Part shown: one piece after another, positions 18,084 to 26,692 of the stretch | How positions within the stretch are numbered: the stretch's first letter is position 1 | Layout: every line of letters starts with the position of its first letter | Assembly (NCBI GenBank): GCA_001595945.1 | Contig: LSSI01000065.1 | Location: forward strand, 1-41,132 | Direction of reading: 5' to 3' | Origin: Thermoplasmatales archaeon SM1-50 | GTDB lineage: Archaea; Thermoplasmatota; E2; DHVEG-1 | Length of the DNA: 41,132 nt | Translations under genes and position numbers: made by a program | Notes under the pieces: model-generated | What the model was told of the DNA's origin: nothing | Seen by the model: the letters and a program-made list of their open reading frames with translations, nothing else | Database searches by the model: none

Positions 18084-18363
18084 ACATTCTATGATATCCT
18101 CTACAGATGGGCCGTCATCATAACTAGAAAATCTACGTTGTTGGTAAGGACTGATATCAACCGGTTTTCTCTACGTTTTATATCTTACACACTGAGCGAA
18201 ATATTTTTCCTACTATGTGAATAGAAAAAAAATTCTTTTATCAAAATCATCTTGTTAGAAAAATCAGCTTATGACGCAATAATACAAATGCTAGCAGATA
18301 AAACTTATCGTCCACGTATTCGTAGAAGGTAAAATCACTATCAATTGTTCGATTCAAAAACAA

Positions 18364-18720
18364 TCATCTAGCTGTCCAAGATAGTTTTATGCCATGGATC
18401 ATTTCAAGAGGTCTGATGATCTGTTTTTCATTGATATCTGCTAACGAATACACCTTGATATGTTCCATGGTCTTTCCGCTGCCTTGAAATAGCTTCTGTT
18501 GTTTTTTTGTTAATCCTTTCAATGAAAACCCCAAGTTGACATGGTTCCAAAGGGACACAATGTAATATTTACCACATGGCTCCTCTGGGGTACAGCCATA
18601 GCAGGGAGCTCCTACCTTCATTTCCTCAGTGATATCTGGGGAATGTCACATGGATGATGTGCGATAGTTATTCACAGATCTCTTTCTAAGGAGATTGTTG
18701 TTTCTGTATATAACTGTCCA
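18364..18720 (-). pseudogene. Decayed DUF1801 family gene
   Basis: The open part (18364-18621) reads MKVGAPCYGC, then VNLGFSLKGLTKKQQKLF and GSGKTMEHIKVYS, the C-terminal two-thirds of a DUF1801 domain. Upstream the similarity continues past the ATG as SPDITEE, then moves to another frame (SHIIHVTFP) as if one C had been added to a run of four. Further upstream KEICE is preceded and followed by stop codons (TAG, TAA). The gene therefore has a frameshift and at least two nonsense codons, so it is not an assembly slip at one site. Confidence 0.65.
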
Positions 18721-18919
18721 CTGCTTCATTCATATTTCTTACGGCACCACTGCATCATTTAAGGTTTTCTACGAAAAAGAGTGAAAATCTTTTGATAAGG
18801 TTCTTATGAAAAGGATGTTAATTACTGACTAAAAGATATTCATCATTATTACAGAATTCTAAAAGGTATCTTTTTAAAGAACCAAGTCATGTCTTAATTC
18901 AATATATGGAGATGGTGAT

Positions 18920-20224
18920 GTGAGAAAAATTGTCGTAATGCTCGTTGGATTTTTGCTTATCACGATTGGTCTGATGAGCGAATGTACAGAAAATAACCAA
19001 CAAGCCGATGAAGTAGACACTGACGGTGATGGATACGTTGATTCCCTTGATGCATTCCCTTCCGATCCAACTGAATGGCAGGATTCCGATAATGACGGTA
19101 TTGGTGACAATGCAGATGTGTTCCCATCCGATCCAACTGAATGGCAGGATTGCGATAATGACGGTATTGGTGACAATGCAGATGTATTCCCTTCCGATCC
19201 AACTGAATGGCAGGACTCTGATGGTGATGGCGTCGGTGACAACACAGACTATTACCCCAATGATCCAACACAATGGGAGCCTCCGTCCGATGATCCTTTC
19301 GTTGACTATGCAGAACCTTACATTCAGATGTTGGTGTATGATGACAGCGAACTATACTCCTATGCATATGAGCTTTTCAGTGACTTCGATACGACCACAC
19401 GGGAATGTCGCCTAAACGTCTTATACCGAGATATTCTAAAGAACTATACGTGCCTGTCTGCTCCATTGGGTAGTACGTCGTTGCAGACTCCTCAGGAGAC
19501 TATCCTGAAGAAACAGGGAACCTGCGAGGATCTCTCCATCTTATTTGCCTCCTTGTTAATCAATATTGGTATTCCATCGTATCTTGTCTTCACCGATGTC
19601 CATGTGTATGCCATGGCGTATGACGTCAACGTCGAGACATTGTGGGAATGTGCGGAGCAGACATTGATTAGTCTGGTCGAGAGCGAAGAATATTTTAATG
19701 AATCCATGTATCAGCATCTTGAAGGCACCTACTACTTATCTCCGTTAGGCAACGCATTGTATGCTGGTGGAGAAGCAAATAAGACCTTTGATGGTCTCAT
19801 TGACTACATGACCATTGATTACAGCTTTCAATCCGACAAACCGTTACATCTGTTCGTGGTCCCGACACAGACAGTGTTTTATGCTCTACAGGGTGGTGAT
19901 TATACAAACGTTATATACGCAGAATACAATCTCACCAGTAAGACTGGGACAATCCCTCAGATGACCACTTTTGGTGGTATTGTTCTTCTATACCTAGGAA
20001 ATGAAACTGCAGAAGTAACTGTTGACTTTGAATTTACGTTTCAACCATCGTTTTACCATATTTATAACGAAGACAACCTGACCGCCTATGATATTGGAGG
20101 AAACGACTGTGTGATTTGTGACCCGACCTTAGAGGACTTTGGGTTCCCAGGATATGATGCAGAGGTCGTCGGCGAGAAAACAGCGATCAATCCAATGACA
20201 AAAAAGTATATCATGTTGCCGTAG
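18920..20224 (+). CDS. Secreted thrombospondin-type-3-repeat and transglutaminase-like protein
   Basis: A 434-residue protein from a GTG at 18920, preceded by GGAGATGGTGAT. A signal sequence ends near MSEC, which only loosely resembles a lipobox. Residues 33-120 are four calcium-binding TSP3-type repeats (DSDNDGIGDNADVFP). A transglutaminase/cysteine-protease-like domain follows, with candidate triad C202 (QGTCEDLSILFASLL), H228 (FTDVHVYAMAYD) and D235. Such domains cross-link or cleave proteins. The TSP3 stalk probably holds the enzyme off the membrane in a calcium-rich medium. Confidence 0.85.
   Translation: MRKIVVMLVGFLLITIGLMSECTENNQQADEVDTDGDGYVDSLDAFPSDPTEWQDSDNDGIGDNADVFPSDPTEWQDCDNDGIGDNADVFPSDPTEWQDSDGDGVGDNTDYYPNDPTQWEPPSDDPFVDYAEPYIQMLVYDDSELYSYAYELFSDFDTTTRECRLNVLYRDILKNYTCLSAPLGSTSLQTPQETILKKQGTCEDLSILFASLLINIGIPSYLVFTDVHVYAMAYDVNVETLWECAEQTLISLVESEEYFNESMYQHLEGTYYLSPLGNALYAGGEANKTFDGLIDYMTIDYSFQSDKPLHLFVVPTQTVFYALQGGDYTNVIYAEYNLTSKTGTIPQMTTFGGIVLLYLGNETAEVTVDFEFTFQPSFYHIYNEDNLTAYDIGGNDCVICDPTLEDFGFPGYDAEVVGEKTAINPMTKKYIMLP
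19016..19279 (+). repeat. Four tandem 66-base coding repeats (TSP3)
   Basis: Units start at 19016, 19082, 19148 and 19214, each coding 22 residues. Units 2 and 3 are almost identical at the DNA level (GATAATGACGGTATTGGTGA), which points to recent duplication or gene conversion. Confidence 0.85.
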
Positions 20225-20257
20225 ATTCCTCACTTGCTAAAAAGTTCACATTTCGTG

Positions 20258-20956
20258 TTACCAAAGTAACGGTATGATTTTATATCGAACTTTTTTTGAA
20301 TAATCCTCGTACCCAGGCAGTTCATTTTTAAGGGTTGTGTCCTCCAATGATGTCCTACCAAACATAAGAATGATTGTGAAAAATCCAGGTATCAATCCCC
20401 AGAATGAACCAAGCATTAACGGTGTGCCGATGGTAAAGATAAGACCTCCTAAGTACCCGGGGTGTCGGACGAATCGATATGGACCGGTGGTGCATACGTC
20501 TTGTTTTCTATCCGCTTGGATTCTGACGACAGATGAGAAGAACCGATTGGCTCTCTTTGCACACAGCACAATGATTTGACCAAGGCAGTACAAGAGGACT
20601 CCTAGTACCATAATTAGGAAAGGGACCGTGGGTTGCAAGGAGAAACGGGTTGCATCAAGGATAGAGAGAATGAACATAACGAAGAACAATGGTGTGGAGA
20701 GCACATAGTAGATTTTGTCCCATTGTTTCATTCCCTCACCTGGTTTTAATCGCTCTTTTATCAAATCCTTTCGATCGGAAAGAGCAAAATAAGTAAGCAA
20801 AATGAAGAGGATGTTTACCCCATTGAACACCCATCCTTGCCAATAATCTAGTCGACCTGCAGTGACAAAGGTGATGGGGATGAAGAGAAGCAGAATCGAG
20901 AACGATTTTAATACGATTTTGAAATCGAGTTTTTCTTTTTGGCGCGTATAACTCAT
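20258..20956 (-). CDS. Isoprenylcysteine carboxyl methyltransferase (ICMT/PEMT)-like membrane protein
   Basis: A 232-residue membrane protein with about five hydrophobic helices. The C-terminal CTTGPYRFVRHPGYLGG is the SAM-binding signature of the ICMT/phospholipid methyltransferase superfamily, followed by a helix and a conserved acidic segment (EDTTLKNELPGYEDY). It probably methylates a small molecule, lipid or protein end at the membrane; the substrate cannot be told. A minus-strand TATA box (CTTATATAAAAG, 21013-21024) precedes it, back to back with the radical SAM promoter. Confidence 0.88.
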   Translation of the reverse strand: MSYTRQKEKLDFKIVLKSFSILLLFIPITFVTAGRLDYWQGWVFNGVNILFILLTYFALSDRKDLIKERLKPGEGMKQWDKIYYVLSTPLFFVMFILSILDATRFSLQPTVPFLIMVLGVLLYCLGQIIVLCAKRANRFFSSVVRIQADRKQDVCTTGPYRFVRHPGYLGGLIFTIGTPLMLGSFWGLIPGFFTIILMFGRTSLEDTTLKNELPGYEDYSKKVRYKIIPLLW

Positions 20957-21012
20957 CTGATATTTGCTCCAAGATTTATGATAAATCTTCTTTTTTAAAA
21001 AAACTATTCTTT

Positions 21013-21024
21013 CTTATATAAAAG
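21013..21024 (-). promoter_or_regulatory. TATA box of the ICMT-like gene
   Basis: CTTTTATATAAG on the minus strand, about 60 bases before the ATG at 20956, within a divergent promoter region. Confidence 0.45.
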
Positions 21025-21061
21025 TTCTCGTGGGTTTTTTAGACAAAGAAAAAAAGAAGGA

Positions 21062-21072
21062 TTTTTATATAC
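21062..21072 (+). promoter_or_regulatory. TATA box of the radical SAM gene
   Basis: TTTTTATATAC about 75 bases before the ATG at 21145; the divergent ICMT box lies 38 bases to the left. Confidence 0.45.
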
Positions 21073-21144
21073 ACTGTCGAAGGATGGTCTGTTTTAACGA
21101 ATCAGGGAAAGATTAAAATCATCCTGCTTCCTCTGCAAATATGT

Positions 21145-22071
21145 ATGATTAATTACGATTTTCCCCCCTACCGACCACCCAATGAGGCATCCTCTGCATT
21201 GATCCGTGTCTCTCATGGTTGTCCATGGAACCGCTGTCTTTTCTGCACCATGTACAAGACAGTGAAGTTTCAGCCACGATCCCTTGAAGAGATAAAAAAG
21301 GACATCGATACTGCAGTACATATTTTTCCTGAAGCACGCAGCGTTTTCATCGCTGACTCTGACAGCCTTGTCATGAAGGATAGTGAGAAGATCATCTGCT
21401 ATATTAAAAGTCGTTTTCCCCATGCAGAACGGATAACATCATATGCGAGGGCAAAGACGCTTATGCGTCTTGGTGCTGAACGTCTTGGTAAATTTCACGA
21501 GGCAGGGTTGACACGGGTGCATGTCGGTCTTGAGTCCGGGGATGCAACCACCCTTTCTTTCCTGAAGAAGGGAGCGACACCACAGGAGATGATCGCAGGG
21601 GGAAAAGCAGCAAGGCAAGCGGGTCTTGAGTTGTCCATATATGTTCTAATCGGCGCTGGCGGGAAGGACAGACTCACTGAACATGCGATAGGGTCCGCTT
21701 TCGTGTGCAATGGCATAAACCCGGATTTCATCCGACTACGAACCCTTATCGTCCAGCATGGTTCGCTTCTCGAGGAGAAAATGAAGGCTGGGCAGTATCG
21801 ACCTACGTCACCTTTACAGAAGCTCACCGAAGTGAAATTGTTTCTTGAACATCTCGATGTGCAGGACTGTGAACTTGTCTCTGATCATCATTCAAACACT
21901 ATCTGGGTGGATAACACTATAGTCTACGGGGGGGTTAATGGGATACTGCCTGCAGAAAAAAATCATATGTTAGAGGTTTTAAATCAAACTCTGCAGCGTC
22001 TTTTCCATGCAAGGGAGGAGATCCTAGATGCAACAATTCTATATGAGCGAGGAGTGATTTCATCGCTGTAA
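21145..22071 (+). CDS. Radical SAM protein with CX4CX2C cluster motif
   Basis: A 308-residue cytoplasmic enzyme. VSHGCPWNRCLFCTMYK places the cluster cysteines at 26, 31 and 34, spaced CX4CX2C rather than the classic CX3CX2C. This spacing is a known feature of one uncharacterised radical SAM family with the HGCPWNRCxFC signature. The barrel continues with VHVGLESGDATTLSFLKKG, the Elp3/HemN-like SAM-contact region. No accessory B12 or SPASM domain is seen. The reaction is unknown. It is divergent from the ICMT-like gene. Confidence 0.9.
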   Translation: MINYDFPPYRPPNEASSALIRVSHGCPWNRCLFCTMYKTVKFQPRSLEEIKKDIDTAVHIFPEARSVFIADSDSLVMKDSEKIICYIKSRFPHAERITSYARAKTLMRLGAERLGKFHEAGLTRVHVGLESGDATTLSFLKKGATPQEMIAGGKAARQAGLELSIYVLIGAGGKDRLTEHAIGSAFVCNGINPDFIRLRTLIVQHGSLLEEKMKAGQYRPTSPLQKLTEVKLFLEHLDVQDCELVSDHHSNTIWVDNTIVYGGVNGILPAEKNHMLEVLNQTLQRLFHAREEILDATILYERGVISSL

Positions 22072-22121
22072 CAGCAAATTCTGTGATTAGAGTATAATTT
22101 TTTTTGTAGCTCATGAAAATA

Positions 22122-22131
22122 TTTATATATT
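22122..22131 (+). promoter_or_regulatory. TATA box of the small acidic protein gene
   Basis: TTTATATATT is about 30 bases before the TTG start at 22156, so the mRNA would be almost leaderless. Confidence 0.45.
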
Positions 22132-22155
22132 ATACTGACTAAATAATAAGGACAG

Positions 22156-22404
22156 TTGGTTGAGAAGGGATTAGTGCGAGAAAAAGAAGGGAAAGAGGTA
22201 GAGGAGATAAAGACTATAGAGACAGAAGAGATCGAAGATTTTTTTAAAAAAATGAAACGAAAGCTTAATTTATCCTCTTTTATAAATCCCTTTGAAGAAG
22301 AGGAAGATGAGTTGGGGAAAGCGTACAACGTGTACGTGTATAAAGTGTTACCATACCCACCAAACACAAAGGAGGTCAATGACTTCTTTGTGCAGAAGAC
22401 GTAA
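22156..22404 (+). CDS. Small highly charged protein, 82 residues
   Basis: Not recognised. The first two-thirds are a Glu/Lys-rich helix (KEGKEVEEIKTIETEEIEDF), then FINPFEEEEDELG and a short beta-like end. It starts with TTG, eight bases after AAGGA, and a TATA box lies about 30 bases upstream. The promoter and position argue for a real gene. Confidence 0.6.
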   Translation: MVEKGLVREKEGKEVEEIKTIETEEIEDFFKKMKRKLNLSSFINPFEEEEDELGKAYNVYVYKVLPYPPNTKEVNDFFVQKT

Positions 22405-22664
22405 CAAAATAATGACAGTATTATTATAGAGAAATGGTCTTCGTATCTAATGAATGTGAGCAGAAGATATCGCCTAGATATTGAATTGGATATTTACCTC
22501 TATAAATTTGAAAAATTGTTTTTCTGTGAAATGTAGAGCTATAAAAGGATGTAAAGATAGATGATGATTGGAAAAAAACTCTACTGACCTTAAAATATGT
22601 AAACAAAAAAATCGTATAAAAATATGTCAATATGAAAAAATGGAAGCGATTGGTAACCATTTGT

Positions 22665-23945
22665 TCATTTCTTGGGTAAAAGAGGGTCTCGATAAAACAT
22701 CCAATCAACCTGGAACCAGGACTGCCCAGTCCTCTGCTGTATGCATTGTTCGTTGTAGATCCAATTGGGTATGGGGTTGTTTGGTATCAGAGTGGGTCTC
22801 CAATCAACATCAAATGATGTCCGTGTTTTCTTTGAATCAGAAGGTATGTAATAGGCTCCGAAAATTATTTTTGGCAGGATCCGTGGTCTCATCCAAAAAT
22901 TTCTTTGCCACGTGTTATCTGCATTTATAAAAATAATAAATGGCTGGAAATGAAGGGAACGATAAAAATCATTACGTTCAAATGAATTATTCGATGACAT
23001 AAAAATAGTGATTAAAGATTGGTAGGAAAAAATATTGTGTGTTATGTCATTGTTGCAGCAATGGTCAAAAAGTAGCAACCCATTTGTATGATATTCACCA
23101 TAGGGTGTATAGAATCGATTATCAGCAATAGTGTTTTCACTTGAATTGATAAAGAATAGTATTGTGTTGTTGAAATCATTATTAGTCACTTTTGTATCCG
23201 TAGTTTTTATGAATTCAAGTAATGATGATCCTATACCAAAACTGATTTGCGAGATCGTAATGTTCATACAACGCAGTAAAATGATTTCACCAGCATCGGA
23301 TATAGATCGATTATTGACATCTTCGAGATAAACTAATGGCTTCCCATTCACAGTGTTATTACGGATCGTGTTTGTGATATCATCTATTTCTGTGGAAGGA
23401 AGAAATAAATCGAAGAGGGGAGATAGGAAAATGCCGCATTTGTCAAATCGATTATTAATAATCATATTATAGCTAGAATTCCCAATCATAATGCCTGATG
23501 AATTATTGGTAAATATGGTGTTGGTAACAGTATTATGACTTACATTGTTACCATTCTGGGAAGCAATGATAATTTCTGAGTGGTTCTGAAAGCTGAATTC
23601 GGTGAGGAAAATATTCTTTGTATTGAAAATAAAGATTGAGTAATCGATAATGGTTGTGATATTACTTTGACCTATAAATGAGACAGAGATGTTTATTTTT
23701 AATGTGTCTTCAGAATAGAGTCCTGAATAAACATAAATTGTGTCGTTATCTGAGGCGTTCTGGAGTGCTGCTGTGATACTACTATAGTTTCCTGGTCCAC
23801 TCCCACCAACATATAACCAAGTGCCTCTTGATGTTGGTAATGGTGTCTCAATATCTAGGGCAATCGATGGAATGACTAAGGTCGATATGAATACGAGAAT
23901 GATTCCGATCGCCAACCCTTTCTTTACAACAGGATATTTAATCAT
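22665..23945 (-). CDS. Secreted right-handed beta-helix (NosD-like) protein
   Basis: A 426-residue protein from the ATG at 23945, preceded by AGGGG; upstream in-frame ATGs lie before the promoter. The hydrophobic signal KGLAIGIILVFISTLVIPSIA is followed by WLYVGGSGPGNYSSITAAL, the usual first rung of archaeal surface beta-helix proteins. Many Asn-rich rungs follow (NNSSGIMIGNSSYNMIINN), which form parallel-helix repeats. Similar proteins bind or cleave polysaccharides or serve as surface layers; no catalytic residues can be named. A TATA box lies at 23984-23992. Unlike many relatives it has no PKD domain. Confidence 0.85.
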   Translation of the reverse strand: MIKYPVVKKGLAIGIILVFISTLVIPSIALDIETPLPTSRGTWLYVGGSGPGNYSSITAALQNASDNDTIYVYSGLYSEDTLKINISVSFIGQSNITTIIDYSIFIFNTKNIFLTEFSFQNHSEIIIASQNGNNVSHNTVTNTIFTNNSSGIMIGNSSYNMIINNRFDKCGIFLSPLFDLFLPSTEIDDITNTIRNNTVNGKPLVYLEDVNNRSISDAGEIILLRCMNITISQISFGIGSSLLEFIKTTDTKVTNNDFNNTILFFINSSENTIADNRFYTPYGEYHTNGLLLFDHCCNNDITHNIFSYQSLITIFMSSNNSFERNDFYRSLHFQPFIIFINADNTWQRNFWMRPRILPKIIFGAYYIPSDSKKTRTSFDVDWRPTLIPNNPIPNWIYNEQCIQQRTGQSWFQVDWMFYRDPLLPKK

Positions 23946-23983
23946 AACTTTCCTACCCCTAATAGAAAATAAATTACCTTCCT

Positions 23984-23992
23984 CTATATAAG
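23984..23992 (-). promoter_or_regulatory. TATA box of the beta-helix protein gene
   Basis: CTTATATAG on the minus strand, 39-47 bases before the ATG at 23945. It decides the start: the longer frame would begin upstream of the promoter. Confidence 0.5.
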
Positions 23993-24078
23993 ACCTTTGT
24001 TTGCGTAGAAAATGCAGAGGGAAGAGAATGTGAATCACAGTGTATCGGTGTAACTTGAGTGAATAAATGATGGGTCTA

Positions 24079-24276
24079 TTATTCATCCTCAAAAATGAAT
24101 AGTTCGTCAATGGTTGTCTGTAATGTTTTTGCGATTTTGTAAGCTAATTGGAGAGATGGGTTATAGTTTCCCTTCTCTATAAAGAGGATCGTTTCTCTTC
24201 GGACACCAACTTTTCGTGCTAAGTCTTCTTGGGTAAGGTCATAACGAGCTCGGAGTTCCTTTATCCTGGTTTTCAT
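24079..24276 (-). CDS. HTH transcriptional regulator, Cro/CI (XRE) type
   Basis: A 65-residue single-domain regulator: [21 protein letters not shown], then [16 protein letters not shown], the classic five-helix XRE fold. It starts two bases after the stop of the membrane-protein gene upstream, so the three minus-strand genes from 25034 to 24079 are an operon. Such regulators are often paired with DUF2178-type membrane proteins in Archaea, presumably as a sensing unit. Confidence 0.93.
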   Translation of the reverse strand: MKTRIKELRARYDLTQEDLARKVGVRRETILFIEKGNYNPSLQLAYKIAKTLQTTIDELFIFEDE

Positions 24277-24278
24277 GC

Positions 24279-24608
24279 TTATTTCCCCGTATTATCATAG
24301 TAGAGAAACGACAGAACGCAGATCATTAAAGATCCAGCGACAACACAGGCAAATGCCCATTGATATAGTGTCATGTCCTGTTTTAGATTTACATAGGTTA
24401 TTGCAATGGCACTTGTTATTATTATATATAAGAATGAGTTTCGTGTGGCACGACCGATATTCATGTCAATGCGTTCATCTTTTTTTGCGAGATACGTGAA
24501 AAAGAAGAGGATGAATGAGAGGAAAAGGAGGAAACCAGGGTCCTTGTTTTGGAAGTACAGAAGGCTAAGCAGTGAAAGAAAACCAAGGTACCATAATATA
24601 TTTTTCAT
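24279..24608 (-). CDS. Membrane protein, DUF2178/DUF3796-like
   Basis: A 109-residue protein with four hydrophobic helices in two pairs, separated by a charged loop ([17 protein letters not shown]). The DER loop resembles that of DUF2178 and DUF3796 proteins, which occur next to XRE regulators. It is the middle gene of the operon, 15 bases after the gene upstream. Family assignment is tentative; function is unknown. Confidence 0.7.
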   Translation of the reverse strand: MKNILWYLGFLSLLSLLYFQNKDPGFLLFLSFILFFFTYLAKKDERIDMNIGRATRNSFLYIIITSAIAITYVNLKQDMTLYQWAFACVVAGSLMICVLSFLYYDNTGK

Positions 24609-24623
24609 TGCGTTTTTTCTCCA

Positions 24624-25034
24624 TTATACGTTTTTTCCTTTTACGGCCATGTATAGATATGTTGCGATGAACACAATTCCTGATACGATGACGACGAGAG
24701 CAGCGACTCGACTGCCTTCAAGTTCATAATCGAAAAGGATGTCTATTATTACTTGACCAAATACTGCACTCCAGATTGCTGCAATGAAACCATAATATCC
24801 TGCTTTATAACTTATATTTATCAATCGTTCATCTTTTGCTGGGAATCCTTTTCGTATGTTTTTTGCGCGGTCCCAAATTACATACGATGCAGTAGTTACT
24901 AAAATAATGATAATGGCAAATGATCCAATCTCCGAAAACGTTAGTGTTGCAAGATTCATCATCCATATCACAAGTGTTAACAGGACGAGAATTGTTACTA
25001 TCAGCCCTATGATAATTCCAACTTTGTCTTTCAT
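24624..25034 (-). CDS. DUF2178-like membrane protein
   Basis: A 136-residue protein with four hydrophobic helices and the charged middle loop FPAKDERLINISYKAGYYGF, as in DUF2178. It is the first gene of the HTH operon; AGAGGTG precedes the ATG at 25034. The loop parallels that of the next gene, so the two may have arisen by duplication. Function is unknown; a membrane sensor for the HTH partner is inference. Confidence 0.75.
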   Translation of the reverse strand: MKDKVGIIIGLIVTILVLLTLVIWMMNLATLTFSEIGSFAIIIILVTTASYVIWDRAKNIRKGFPAKDERLINISYKAGYYGFIAAIWSAVFGQVIIDILFDYELEGSRVAALVVIVSGIVFIATYLYMAVKGKNV

Positions 25035-25339
25035 GTTTTTTTCACCTCTAATTTTTATGTGGTAGAGATAACTTTTTATTTGTTATTTCTAACATTATGT
25101 TATATATATGTAATATTTACTATATAAACCTTCCTGTAAGAAAGTTGGACAAAATCATGACAAGAACCAATATTTGTGTCCTTTTATACAAGCCACGAAC
25201 AGAACTATAAAAACAATAAAATAAACAGATGAAGTGATGTAACCCATACGGTCTTTTCTCACAAAGACAGCAGGAAAATGAAATTGCAAATATTTTTAAG
25301 GAACTATTTTTTACAATACAGCATGTGGAGGCAAAGGGT
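25035..25339. other. Divergent promoter region
   Basis: The minus-strand CATATATATAAC at about 25099-25110 is a TATA candidate for the HTH operon, with a second AT-rich core to its right. TTTTTAAG near 25294 may serve the lipoprotein gene on the plus strand. No gene is seen. Confidence 0.4.
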
Positions 25340-25924
25340 ATGAATAAATCATCACTCTTATTAGCAGTATGTGTTGTTTCAATTGTTACGTTTTTCAGCG
25401 GATGTATCAACGTTCCTGTGGATGATATTATGCAATTCTCTATTTTTTCCTTTGAGATAGAACCTAGTATCATCAACCCAGGACAGCCCGCCAACCTCAG
25501 CTGGGTTGTCTTTGGTGCAACCAAGGTAAGCATTGACAACGGAATAGGAAGTGTTGCATTGTCAGGAAATCATATTATCTTCCCTTCACAGACGAAAACC
25601 TATACATTAACCGCTTATAATGAGACACAGACAAGAAACGCAACGGTGACTGTCATAGTGAGGAGTACCTCAAATGAATCCTCTGATGTCGTAATTGTCT
25701 CTTTTGAGGTGACCCCAACCATCATCGACCCGGGGGAATCAGCAAATCTCAGCTGGGTCGTGACTGGTGCGACTATGATCTGCATCGACAATGACATCGG
25801 TAATGTTGCTTCTTCTGGGGCCTATCTGATTTTTCCGACTGAAACAACAACGACGTATACAATTATTGCTTCAAACACGCTCGTGTGCAAGCAAGCGTCA
25901 GTGGTGATTCAGGTAAGAGGGTAA
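25340..25924 (+). CDS. Secreted lipoprotein with two Ig-like repeats
   Basis: A 194-residue protein from the ATG at 25340, preceded by GGAGG. The signal ends in FFSGC, a good lipobox, so the mature protein is probably lipid-anchored. Two tandem domains of about 80 residues share FEIEPSIINPGQPANLSW and FEVTPTIIDPGESANLSW, then GATxxxIDNxIGxVA and a TYTxxA strand. This is a known surface beta-sandwich pattern. There is no catalytic domain; it may be an adhesin or binding module. Confidence 0.85.
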   Translation: MNKSSLLLAVCVVSIVTFFSGCINVPVDDIMQFSIFSFEIEPSIINPGQPANLSWVVFGATKVSIDNGIGSVALSGNHIIFPSQTKTYTLTAYNETQTRNATVTVIVRSTSNESSDVVIVSFEVTPTIIDPGESANLSWVVTGATMICIDNDIGNVASSGAYLIFPTETTTTYTIIASNTLVCKQASVVIQVRG

Positions 25925-26137
25925 ACACATCGAGAATGCAACAATCCTAAGTACCGAAAAGAAGAGTGATAAAGCCTCCTTTTTCTTAGAAAACGAAGAG
26001 AAGATACAACATCTTGTCCAGAAGAAAAGCTGACTTTTTTCTTGTAAAAAAATGAGTCGGGAGTTGTATTTCATTACAATACTGAAAATCAGCAAGAGAA
26101 ACACGTTTGCTATTTTTTAATAAAATATGTTAAAGAT

Positions 26138-26395
26138 ATGTTTTTAAAGACTGAGATATATTGTAATGATGAAGGTAATTACGTGATTTTAGAGTTTCTT
26201 AAGGAATTTGGAATTTTTATCTTAGGACTCATCCTCATACTAGGGGGATTTTTATCCTTTGCTTTAATAGGAATAACATTACAACAGTTTGGAAATAATA
26301 TTACTCGTCATTATCTTCTGGTAGGTCTTGGTCTTATTTTGATAATTTTCGGAATTATATCAATGTATTTTTTTACAACAAAGGATAGAAAATAA
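26138..26395 (+). CDS. Small membrane protein, 85 residues
   Basis: Not recognised. Two hydrophobic helices (FGIFILGLILILGGFLSFAL and LLVGLGLILIIFGIISMYFF) flank a short polar loop, with a Lys-rich C terminus. The start is uncertain; the ATG at 26138 gives a 15-residue polar lead. No ribosome site is evident. Confidence 0.55.
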   Translation: MFLKTEIYCNDEGNYVILEFLKEFGIFILGLILILGGFLSFALIGITLQQFGNNITRHYLLVGLGLILIIFGIISMYFFTTKDRK

Positions 26396-26692
26396 TCTGG
26401 TTTATAAGACTAAAAGACACAGACTAATACAAAGAAGATATAAAGGGAGAAGAAAAACGTAGACAAGGGCAACCTGCAGAACGTAAACCGTTCCTTTCTT
26501 CCTCTCCCATAACATAGCATAATATATTTTATATTTATATTTTACTAAATATATGGTAATGATATGTTTCTAAAGAACTAAGAGATATAACTTTTATGGG
26601 GAATCAAACTGTATTGCAGGTTTTATCATAAAATTACGTACTCCTAGTTGTTTCAAAGAACAAAAAAAAAAGAAAAAAGAGAGATACCATAA

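Noticed and set aside
19016-19279. Tandem repeats that might suggest a CRISPR array
   Set aside because: They are in-frame coding repeats (22 residues each) without spacers.
18899-19367. Overlapping minus-strand frames across the TSP3 repeats
   Set aside because: They are mirror frames of the repeats; the plus-strand protein has a signal, domains and a ribosome site.
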